From the NCBI GenBank assembly GCA_963573315.1, contig OY752150.1, positions 1,240,001 to 1,304,000 of the forward strand: 64,000 nt of DNA, read 5' to 3'. The position numbers were made by a program, and so were the translations under genes. Within the stretch, counting starts at the first letter, position 1; each line of letters begins with the position of its first letter. The notes beneath the pieces are model-generated. The model was given only the letters and a program-made list of their open reading frames with translations, did no database searches and had not been told where the DNA came from. The DNA is from Entomortierella parvispora. Lineage: Eukaryota; Mortierellomycota; Mortierellomycetes; Mortierellales; Mortierellaceae. Shown here piece after piece: positions 1 through 9,184 of the stretch.

Positions 1-971
1 CGACCAGTAAATTCTTCGGCTTAATCTCTGGAGCAATGTTCACGATCTCCTCGAATGCCTTGCGTCCTGATCCATCTGGGCGTAAAGGTGGGGGTCTTGG
101 ATGACGGTGGTAGCCGGAGTGTGTGAAGGTAATGGTCACAGGTTTGCCCTCCTTGCTCGAATGCGGAGTGTGCACCTTCAATGTGGCTCCACATTGCATC
201 CACGTACCCAGCGTCTCATGTATGAGACACCGTGTGATAGGCTCACGAGGCTTTGCGTCCTTCTTCGTAGTGAGAGGCTGGCAAGGTCGTTCAATGAAGT
301 CGCACTGTGAACATTTGAATACGCCCAGGCAGGTTTTGTAATGAGTAACTCCTGACTTGGTTTTCGAGGTGCCATAAACATGCATCGCCCATCCAACACC
401 ACGGCATTCAATTGTTGACCAAGACATGTCTTCAGTGACACCGTATTGAATATTACCATTAGGGAACTCAGTTGATTCCTCAGTTGTTTCCGTTGCATCG
501 ATTGTATCGGTTGTATCGGTAGGATCGGTGGTGTGGTAAGTGTCAGTGTAGTCGCTCTCAAATGTTGACCTGTAAGTAGACCATGTGATAATGTTTATTA
601 CATGTACTGTACAGGAAGCACAACAGTCGAGTTTACAATGAAAGGGAGCCTAGGCGACTAGACACGTACATGACTTCCTCGCTTCTAGCTGTGCCAGTCT
701 TATTTTTTGATGAATGGCTGCCAAACGACTCTTGGTCGTGTAATGAAGACATGCTGCGGTCAGCCTGATGTCTTCGATGCTCGTTTGCTTGAGATACGAG
801 CGATGGACGGAGGTCAGATGTATCTCGTTCGTATGGAATATCGCGCGCAGATAATATAATCTTGACCTGATCGATTAATCGATAATCGACAATCTGGTCA
901 TCGTCTGGCGGTTCGTCAATCAAAAGTGCCGCAATCCTCATTGCCAGCTTCAACCTTGCACCACTCGACAT
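1..971 (-). CDS. MULE transposase, N-terminal part, with WRKY-GCM1-like zinc finger (runs off left edge)
   Basis: Two minus-strand exons can be joined: 971-637 (start ATG at 971) and 569 down to base 1, still open. The intron 636-570 is 67 bp with GTAAAC/TTACAG borders, and splicing keeps the frame (TT + G). About 301 residues are visible. Exon 1 begins MSSGARLKLAMRI and is acidic and Ser-rich. Exon 2 starts with Thr/Asp-rich repeats (TDPTDTTDTID) and then has a Cys/His pattern: YKTCLGVFKCSQCDF, then CLIHETLGTWMQCGA, then HSGYHRHPRPPP. This spacing resembles the WRKY-GCM1 fingers that bind DNA in fungal MULE transposases. The catalytic DDE region would lie beyond the left edge. Without the splice the frame has no good start, so exon 1 is an inference, though a strong one. 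Confidence 0.75.
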
Positions 972-1140
972 CTCTGGGATATGAAGCAAAAAGCAAAGCG
1001 GTCCGAGGGAAAGAAAGATGAACTGAAGGACGGTGAGGAGTATGTGCGCGGGAGGATATGTGCGAAGAGAGAGGCGGAGGAGAGAGTGCATACAATACAG
1101 AACACAGAAGAGAGACATGAAAAAAAAGGGGGTGAGACAC

Positions 1141-1232
1141 GTTGGATTTTATTACCTAGGTGTCTAGTGGTGACTAGTGGTGACTAGTGGTGACCTCGCC
1201 ACTAGATGCTCACCACTAATTTCAATGGCACC
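1141..1232. repeat. Terminal inverted repeat of the MULE with subterminal CTAGTGGTGA repeats
   Basis: The element end contains three tandem GTGGTGACTA-like decamers (1164-1195), followed by CACTAGATGCTCACCACTAAT and TTTCAATGGCACC. The same arrangement, with four CACCACTAGA decamers at the opposite end, occurs in the element at 21034-21763. Short subterminal repeats like these are commonly transposase binding sites. The TIR also supplies the stop codon of the interrupted gene copy A. Confidence 0.75.
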
Positions 1233-2368
1233 ATAAAATAATCGACCGAAAAAGTAGCCGTGGCAGTGCACGAGGCCCCAGACGGGGGGCTGCACGCGGC
1301 GGTCACAGAGTGCTCGTCGATCACAGCCACGACCGTGCAAATATTCCCGTTCCCCAAGTATGTACAGGGGGCTAAGGCATTGAATAAGAAAGGGAACTGG
1401 GCATTGATCATTGTTGAGGCCAAAATCGAAGTCATAGCCGTAGCCGTAGTTGAAAACGTGGCTACAGTCGAAACCTCGGTTGAAGCTGTAACAATGCCCC
1501 CGGCCGAGGCCATAGCCGTAGCCATAGCTGTAGTCGAAGACATAGCTGTAGCCACAGCCGTGGTCGATGCTGTAGCTGTCGCCGTGGCCGTGGCCGTGGC
1601 CGTAGCTGTAGCTGTAGCCACTACCGTAGTCGTAGACGTGGCCGTGGCCGTAGTCGCAGTCGTAACCTCAATTGAAGTGGTAGCCGTAGCTGTAGCCGTT
1701 GCCGTAGCTGTAGCCGTTGCCGTTGCCGTAAGCGTGGCTGTGGCCGTGACTGTAGTCGTAGTTGCGGCTTCAGTCGAAGCCGTAGCCGTAGCCGTAGCCA
1801 CAGCTGTAGCCGTCGCCGTCGCCGTCGCCAAAGCCGTAGCCGAAGCTGTCGCCGCAACCTCATCCGTAATTATAGCCTCAGCCGAAGCCACAGCTGTAGC
1901 TTCAGTCGTAGCCTTGGCCGTCGCCGTTGCTGTTGCTGTTGCCGTTGCCGTTGCCGTTGCCGTAGCCGTAGCCGTAGCCGTTGCCGTAGCAGTGACTATT
2001 CCCATGGCGTTATTCTCGCACGCATCCTTGCACTGGACCTCGCCAGACTCACACGCCCCTTTGCACTGGAGCTCGCCGGACGTGCATGCCTTTCTACACG
2101 CCTTCTCGCACTCTGACTCCGAATTGCACTTGCTCCTGCACTCGCGCTCGCACTCAGGATTGGGAAGCGTGATGATCACATAGTTCTTGCACTTGTGCTT
2201 GTTGTGATGATGATGCTTTTTGTTCCAAAGGGCAGTATCCACATCTTCCGCCAAGCCTGATACTGCTGGTGCGGAAACATTGGTCTCAGCCTTTGGGATC
2301 TCTTGTGCGGCGACCAAAGAAGCTATAGTCCAGGCTATGATCAAGAAGGTACTGAGCAGTCTCTTCAT
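1202..2368 (-). pseudogene. Copy A of the Thr-Ala/Cys-rich secreted protein family, truncated by MULE insertion
   Basis: ATG at 2368 begins MKRLLSTFLI, a signal peptide ending LVAAQ. Then come NVS, a His-rich patch (KKHHHHNKHKC), the 11-cysteine N-terminal domain with CKxACxSGE units, and a Thr-Ala tract that opens with 13 consecutive Thr-Ala pairs. The four-cysteine island (PCTYLGNGNIC ... CSPPSGASC) is present. The reading frame then leaves gene sequence at 1233 and ends in the transposon with KLVVSI and a stop. The second Thr-Ala tract and the six-cysteine tail are missing, giving 388 residues instead of about 600. This is the only family member on the minus strand. A truncated secreted product could still be made. 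The in-frame extension upstream to 2425 begins with TTG and precedes the signal peptide, so it is probably leader. Confidence 0.85.
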
Positions 2369-2524
2369 TATAAGCAAATGAAGCGCGTAGGCTGCAAATG
2401 GGAGGCTGTGGCGAAGGAAACGCAAGCAGAAGAGCTAACAATGACGCGAATGGGGGAATATTCTCAATAAATGAAGAGAAGGAAATGCTTTCGCGCCCAT
2501 CGATTGTCCTTTGCCGATATCATC

Positions 2525-2541
2525 GACTTGTTATTCAAGTC
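2525..2541 (-). promoter_or_regulatory. Conserved 17-bp dyad upstream of copy A
   Basis: GACTTGTTATTCAAGTC here is the reverse complement of GACTTGAATAACAAGTC found before most array copies: 6-bp arms around a 5-base centre. It lies about 157 bp before the copy A start codon. It could be a dimeric transcription factor site or a small hairpin in the 5' leader. Confidence 0.55.
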
Positions 2542-2945
2542 AACACTGAGAATTCTGAAAGTGTGCATTCCTTGCGGTCTGAACATGTCCTACATAAGGG
2601 CTACAACACAAAAAGATAGGGAGAGTGCCTGTGATGCATTTTTCTGCCTTTTTCGCCTCGATGACCGTTTGCCGCCATCGTCGGCGCCATTTTCCATGTA
2701 TTGCATATCTTGCGGGATTAGAGTAGTCTAGTTCTAAGTCATAACCACCAAGAACACGACATTTTTATTAATGAAGACAAGACAGGATCAACATCATCTA
2801 TCTGTAGTGACAGATATCCACTGGCACTGGCTGTATCCACACCCAAGTCTACGAGAAAATCTATCCATTAGTACATCCATTGCTATGCAAATCGACCATC
2901 ATACCACTATTTTTACTTGATTTTTAATCCATCGGACTAGAAGAA

Positions 2946-2966
2946 TCTCGGGGAGCGATGCCCCGA
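2946..2966 (-). promoter_or_regulatory. GC-rich inverted repeat of the array unit (copy A)
   Basis: CTCGGGGAGCGATGCCCCGAG can pair as a 7-bp CTCGGGG/CCCCGAG stem. It corresponds to the hairpin preceding copies C-J and lies 578 bp upstream of the copy A ATG. Confidence 0.55.
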
Positions 2967-3487
2967 GTTGGGGGTGAGAATAGGTGGGAGAGGAGGTGGA
3001 GTTGGAGAATTGGCGGTGGGTGGGGAGCGAGGGGGGAGAGGGAGGGGAATAGGAAGAGAGGGGCATGGTTCCAACATGGATTTGCCGGAGGTCGCAACCT
3101 CGGACAGCAGCAGAGTTCATGACACCTCCATTCCTTGGACTGCCTTTGAATGAAGATGCAAACACTGCCTCGCACTTGTTCAGTTGGCGCGCTTCCGCCA
3201 AGGCTCAGCTCGGGCTAGCGCCCTCCCGCGTACACAGAAGCCGGCTGCTGGCTGGCGCGTATCCTCACGCGCAGGACTGGACACTTCCAAAAAATGTCCT
3301 GATCGGGCTCCGCCCTCACGTGATGATTTTGCGTCTCTTCTCTCTTCTCTCGACCCCCCTTTCTCGAGTCGAACTTGCATCAACCCTCCTCCTTCCTCTG
3401 GATCCCTCCCTCTGTCTCCCCGCCTCTCTTTCCTCCTCACCTCTTTGCTCGCCACTCTTTTTCGCTCCTCCCCCTTGTCACCTCGTA

Positions 3488-5591
3488 ATGTCCGCCGCCG
3501 ACGTGATCTTGCGCCTCCTGGCCAACTCGTCTGATTCCAACAAGGGCAGACGCAGAAGAAGATCCAGGTATGCACACTAATCAATCCGTCACATCCTTCC
3601 CAGAGACAACAGGACAACCAGCCCCCACTTGTTTAATCGCCTCGGCGACATCGCGATCCAACTTGAATCTCATTCTCATTCAACTTTAATCAATCATGCA
3701 TATATAGAGATTCATCCGACGAAGAAATCTCTGACGGAGAAATGTCTGAGAGATCTGATGACGATCAGGACGAAGACGAGGATGAGGACGAAGGTCCAGT
3801 CGATGAATACGATGCAGAGTACTTTGGTGATGCCAAGGATCGTGCTGAACTCATGGCCATGGCCGAAGTCGACCGTGAGCAGATTCTCTTTGAGCGTGCA
3901 AAGAAGGTAACAAATTACACCCCCCGCACAGATCGATATTCAGAGGGTTGCTTCCTTTCTCAAAAGTTTTTACTAAACACAGTCCACCCCTTTTGTTCTC
4001 GCCAATGCACTTTTTGTTTCTCTTAGCGCACAGCCCTCTTGGATCACAGACAGGTGGCGAAACGTTTGAAGAGACATGAGGAAGCCAACAGGAGCAGGAG
4101 AGGCGCTTCAGACAGGGACTCTACACGTCGTAAGGAATTTTAGCGGCTTATACCCAACTTTTCTGGACAGTCTATTTTTGTTCGTTCCCAATGCTTTGAC
4201 ATTGGACGGTTTTGAATAATCGGGATCACTCATCTTGTTTGTCTACTCTTTCCCATATTCTTTCTGGAATAAGGATCCACGCGTGCAAAGGAGTCAAAGA
4301 CTGGAAGTACAAAGGCCTTGGCTGATCTCAAAAGGGCTCAGGAGCGGAAAAAGGTAACAGCAGCTTTTACAGCCGAGGATGCCTCACGTAGATCCTCCTA
4401 CAAGGGCGAAAAATTCGCTTGCATTTTTTTTGCTAACAGGCTTCATTTGACAATTAGGCCCGCCGTTCACACTCGCCTGAGCCTAGACGCAGACGGAAGG
4501 ATTCCATCGACTATAGTGACAAGAGCGAGTCAGCTTCGTCAGCAGAGGAAGCCGATTATGAATCTGACCTGGACAAGAAAAAGTCATCGTCGTCATCCAA
4601 GAGTGTTGCGAGGAAGCCTGCGACGTTGGAGGAATTGAACGGGATCCGTTTGACGCGTGATAAGCTTGAAAAATGGTGCTACAGTCCCTTTTTCAAGGAT
4701 ACGGTGGTTGGATGCTTTGTCCGGTTGTCGATTGGAGGCGATCGGAGCCGACATGTGTACAGAATCACAGAGATTGTGGCGGTCAACAAGCAGACCAAGC
4801 TGTATACTTTGGGAAAGACGACGACAAACTTGACATTGACCCTGAAGCATGGAGGCGCGGAAAAGGCGTTCACGATGGAAATCATTTCCAATTCGCCCTT
4901 CACCGAGGATGAGTTTAGACGGTACGAGCTGACGTTGAGGAACGACAAGGTCGACATGGTGACGATGGAGCATGTGGAGAACAAGCGCAAGGACATTGAT
5001 CACGCCAATCATTACACACTCTCGGCCAAGGAAGTCGAGGATATTATTGAGTACAAGAAGGAGATGAAGCAAGGTCGCCTGAATCCGATTGTTCATCGTA
5101 CTATTCTGGAGCAGCAAATGTCGATCCAATCGCGAGAGGAGGCCGAGGAGACGGAGAGGCGGTTGCAGGCCTTGAAGGAGACCGAGATGGCCCAGAGGGA
5201 TCTTCGATCGGATAAATTGGACGTGTGGGCCAAACTCAATGAGAGGAACCGAACCTTGAACCGGTCGAGCGGTCGTGAGGCCGAGGAGCGTCTGACAAAG
5301 GAGCTGAGGGCAAAGGGCTCGGCGGGCAAGGATGTCGACCCTTTTGCAAGACGCAAGACGACCCCTCGACTGGTCTACGACATGTCATTGCCAGGGACTC
5401 CCTCCGAGAACGCCGACTCTGGCAAGAATTCCCCTGTGGTCCTAGCGGCTGCCACACCCACGGCCACCACGGTGGCAGAAACTGCAGAGGCGGTGGCGGC
5501 TACGCCTGCGATGCCCCAGTCCAGGATGGAGGAAATTATTGCATCCAACAAGGATGACTTTGAAATAGACATTGACCTGGACGACATTTAA
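3488..5591 (+). CDS. RTF1: RNA polymerase-associated protein Rtf1 (Paf1 complex), Plus3 domain
   Basis: Five exons join in frame: 3488-3567, 3708-3906, 4027-4129, 4274-4353 and 4458-5591, all GT-AG, giving 531 residues (yeast Rtf1 is of similar size). The N-terminus, MSAADVILRLLANSSDS, leads into basic and then very acidic stretches (DDDQDEDEDEDE), as in other Rtf1 proteins. The Plus3 domain spans roughly residues 211-345, from TLEELNGIRLTRDKLEKW through KDTVVGCFVRLSIGG to the YELTLRNDKVD region. The C-terminal third is charged and helical (EEAEETERRLQALKETE). Rtf1 is a nuclear elongation factor; in the Paf1 complex it promotes H2B ubiquitination and binds Spt5. The gene converges on the bZIP gene. 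The intron 4 acceptor at 4456-4457 was preferred over the AG at 4439-4440 because it keeps the frame. Confidence 0.93.
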
Positions 5592-6080
5592 AACAAAAAC
5601 AGGGATGACAGTACAAAATGGCAGGATAGCACTTTATGTAGTTATTACTGAAAGAAGTAAAATAAGGTATTTTCCCCTTGAAAAAAAAAAGGAAATAATA
5701 GAGAGACGCGACATTTATTGAGTGTCATGATTCAAAAACATTTATATTACAAGGCGGGGGTGGTGAAGAGGGAGGTGGAGGCGAAAGGGGAGAAATCGTT
5801 AAAGAAACGGAAACAAAAAAGAGCAATCTCTCTCGCATTATAGGAGAAAGGGCTGTGGAAAGAGTAGGGAGCTCAGGACAATAATAATAAAAAGTCATTG
5901 GAGGTCTTTGGGGGTCGCCAAAAAAAACATGAATGGACCCCCACTTCTTGATCATCATCATATCAAGTCATGGGCAAAGAGTTTGGCTACAAAAATAAAC
6001 TAAAAAGAAATAAAAAAAAAAAAAGAGAGTGTGAGAGGGAGGGAGGTATAAAAAAAATGAGAAGGGAAAAACTCTGCCGT
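5592..6080. other. Convergent 3' region between RTF1 and the bZIP gene
   Basis: AT-rich with A-tracts and no credible ORF. AATAAATG on the minus strand (around 5711-5718) is a possible polyadenylation signal for the bZIP transcript. The plus strand has TAAAATAAGG near 5656-5665, a weak candidate for RTF1. Confidence 0.5.
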
Positions 6081-9000
6081 TCAAGGAGATCTCATGGCGG
6101 TCTCCATAGCTTCATGCACAGCAAGTCCTCGATGGTGCTGTGGATGCAGATGGTGCTGTGGATAGTGCTCATAAACAGCGTCCATATCGGAACCTTGATC
6201 ATCAGATCGCTTCCGGAACTGTCCAGGGGAGCCGTTTGAGTGAAGAGCGGGCGGGTATTCGTTCTCGGGCGTCTGAGGGTACGGAGATCGGTTCTGATGG
6301 TGTTGAGACTGCTGCTGTTGTTGATGTTGCTGGGAGGGGTATCGCATCGACATGGCAGAAGGGGTGAAACGAGAAGAGTCAGAGGACGACATATCTGGAC
6401 TGTCCGACATGGCCATTCGAGAAAGTCCCATCGACCCTGCCTCAGAGCCAGACATTCGTCTCTCTGTTTCGCGACCTCCAGAGAGGCTGCTGGCGCTGCC
6501 ACGGTGCTGCAATGGGTATGGGGGATGCGAGTCATGACGAACTTGATACTGTTGCTGTGGGGTCTCTTGCATTTCAGTATCACCAGGATGCTCTCGGAAA
6601 TGGCTGTTGAGAGGTGGCAGATGAACCGAAGGACCGCCACCAACACCACCACCACCACCATTTGATGCCTTGGAGGATGATGGGGAAGACGAAGATGGGA
6701 AGGCACTCCAGCTGCTCTGTTTCGAAAGTGCAGGGTGTTGACCAGACCGTGCCGAGCTGCGTGGTCCTGTCCAGTTGAACGATCCTTCACTCTGACGCTT
6801 TTTAATGCCTTCATACAACGCTGCCGCTGCTGGCGGTCTGCCCTCGGGAAGTCGGTCCTCTACCATGTACTCTGTATCACCTGAACCGGTGCCAGATCCT
6901 ACCATGCCGCCGACCTGGCCTCGAATCATTCCTCCCAAAGCACTAAACGAAGCCTGGGGTGGTGATCGCAATTTGTGGTTTTCCTCGTGCCAAGAGTGGG
7001 CGGACGGTGGGTTGGAGCCATTGTGGGCAGACGACTCGAGTGGACCCAATCGTCCTCCCTCGGTCGAGATTCGATACAAGGATGGTCGCTCTTGCACCAG
7101 AGTCGACGGTTGCTGGCTACCGACGCTGTTAATGTGTGGGGTCGCAGAAGGTAGGCTAAAGTCCATCGAGCCATTGCGCGCGCTGGCATGGCGGTCGGGG
7201 CCAGGATCACTACGACCAGTTGCAGGACCGTAGTGATCATCTCCAGAGTCGGCCGAGTTGTTTGATCCGCGTCGTTCCAGATGCATAGATGCCGCCTCCG
7301 AGAGCTGCTGCGGCTGTTGCTGCTGCTGGTGCAAAGAACGGTGCGCCGTATAGGCATCTGCATCATACTCAGACTCTCTGCCTCGAGTGTAGGCACTTCG
7401 CATATCGGGTGTGGATTCGTGACGATTGAGCGCGAGGCGCGGAGGAGGAGGAGGGGACGAAAGCAGTTCCTCTCGAGAACCGTGATAGGGATGAGGATGA
7501 TCGCGAGTGGACCTCGGGAAGCGATCGTATTCAAACTCGTCGAATTCATTTGCATCGCGCGCCATAGTCGGTCGATGATCCGGCTCTGCAGCTGCCCCGG
7601 TGGTCGAGGAAGGATGGTGATTGGGATCATGAGGATGGGGCTGAGGCGATCCTGAAGACGAAGGCGACGACTGTTGTTGCTGCTGCAGGTTTTGCTGTTG
7701 CTGGACCAAAATCTGTTCGAGGGCATGGTTCCTGGCTGCCAATTGCAAAATCTGACCCTCTGCCTCCTGCAGCAACTCGGCCTTGCGTTCCAACTCACGG
7801 ACATAGAGATCCTTGCGCTGACGGAACGCCCGTTGGGCCGCACGGTTCTGAGCCGCACGCTTGGTGGTGTTTCGACCTTGCTCTGAGCCTGCAGAGCTAC
7901 CGGTGGATTTACCATTTCCAGTGCCGTTACCATGACCATTCGCATTACTGTCTTTGCCGCCAGCGGCAGTCGAACGCTGTGTATTGACGGAAGCATGGGC
8001 TGAGGAGGAAGGGATAGACGAGGCGGAGGTCATCGCATGCTGTTGCTGTTGTAACTGCAACTGCTGCTGTTGGTGGTGAATGGCCGCCGTTAGATTGGCA
8101 CGCCCAAGGCCCATGGAGGAATGATAATGGTGGTGATGCAGACTCCGGCTACCACCACCCAAGACACTTCCACTTGCGCTTCCTCTACCACTGCCACTCA
8201 GGCTGCTACGACTCGGGCCGTAACTGCTGCCAGTGGTGGAGCCAGTGGTGTTGCTACTTATATCGCCAGCACTTGACAAATGTCGACGACTGTGGCCAGG
8301 ATGAGCTCCTTGAAGGTATTCCATACTAGAGAGCGAATCCGCACGAGAAAGACTTGAGGTCGTCGTGGTCGAAGGGGCAGAGGGTGAGCTCATGTACAGG
8401 TCTATGATGATGAATCCAAGGGGAGGGGAAAATTTCACCGAAATTAGGCAAAGTTTGTCAGAAGCAAAAAAAAAAAAAAGGCAAAGCAAAGCAAGGGGGT
8501 AGAAAGGGGTGGAGATAAAGGAAGGAAGGACAATAACGATGGAAGCATCGCACTGATTGAAAAAAGGGGGGATGAGCGGGGGGGATGCTGCTTTGTCCGA
8601 GCATGCGGACCATGATTGCCGATGCATTATTAATGTTTATCCTTGCAAAAAGACAGATGTCTCCCTTTGACAGATCTGTGGTCAGGTCGGACATGCAGCT
8701 GCACAGCACAGAACCCGGATCATGTTTGGGGTTGGCGTGGACCTTTTCCTTCTTGCTCTTATACAGTACCTGGTAGGGATCCCACCGAAGACGAGTGGCG
8801 ACTGTGCTGGTCGTGTGCATATGGTGGCCGAGAATCAACTCCAGATGATTGATACTGGTAATGGTTGCCACCACCACTGTGCTGCTGCTGCTGCTGCTGC
8901 ATTTGCAGCTGTTGTGGATGCTGGGGCGGGAGTCCGTTAACCATGCTGCCACTGCTGCTGCTGCTGCTGTAATGGGGTCGTGGATGCATTGACGAGTGCA

Positions 9001-9184
9001 AATGAGGGTCCGAGAGCTGGGATTGCGACCGAGACTGTGACCCCATGAGTGTCATGTTGTGAGGGTACCGATGATCCAGCCCTGAATCAGGTCGGATGGC
9101 CTTGTCCAGCTCGCTCAAAGGAGGCAAGGTAAGCGAGGGTGGTGGTGCTGGACCAGGGTCAGGATCAACTCCTGAGCCCTGCAT
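6081..9184 (-). CDS. bZIP transcription factor with Pap1/Yap1-type basic region, Gln/Ser/His-rich, cysteine-free
   Basis: Two minus-strand exons fit: 9184-8770 (start MQGSGVDPDPGPAPPP) and 8401-6081, with a 368-bp intron (CAG|GTACTG ... CATCATAG|AC). The product is 911 residues. The basic region, near residues 315-335, reads TKRAAQNRAAQRAFRQRKD, carrying the NxxAQxxFR signature of fungal Pap1/AP-1 factors. A leucine zipper (VRELERKAELLQEAEGQILQ) follows and runs into a poly-Gln segment. The rest is low-complexity Ser/Gly/Gln/His. I find no cysteine anywhere in the predicted protein, so the Cys-rich redox domains of Yap1 and Pap1 are absent. A shorter protein starting at ATG 8393 (MSSPSAPSTTTT) is possible if exon 1 is leader, but the exact frame fit and matching composition favour two exons. 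Targets are unknown. Confidence 0.85.

Larger units (their letters stand above)
1..1232 (-). mobile_element. Mutator-like transposon (MULE), autonomous type, truncated by window edge
   Basis: This is the right-hand part of a DNA transposon whose other end lies left of the window. The last ~90 bases (1141-1232) match the right end of the complete 730-bp element at 21034-21763, including GATGCTCACCACTAATTTCA and the closing GGCACC. Inside is a minus-strand coding region with a zinc finger typical of fungal MULE transposases. The element lies in the repeat tract of gene copy A, whose coding sequence is cut at 1232/1233. The bases just outside, ATAAAATAA (1233-1241), would be the 9-bp target duplication, but its partner is outside the window. 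Superfamily assignment rests on the finger and on the 9-bp duplication at the sister element. Confidence 0.8.
2369..3240 (-). other. Upstream region of copy A, an inverted copy of the array spacer
   Basis: Read on the minus strand, this stretch matches the DNA upstream of the plus-strand array copies. It has the GAATATTC-containing segment near 2456-2463, the 17-bp dyad, the GC hairpin, the CATGGTTCCAAC block (3064-3075) and the GCATCTTCATTCAAAGGC block near 3140-3157. The unit therefore reaches within about 250 bp of the RTF1 start codon. I see no gene here. Open frames such as 2899-3201 are unsupported. Confidence 0.7.

Noticed and set aside
6092-6814. 240-codon minus-strand ORF inside the bZIP exon
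   Set aside because: Shadow frame of the bZIP coding sequence.
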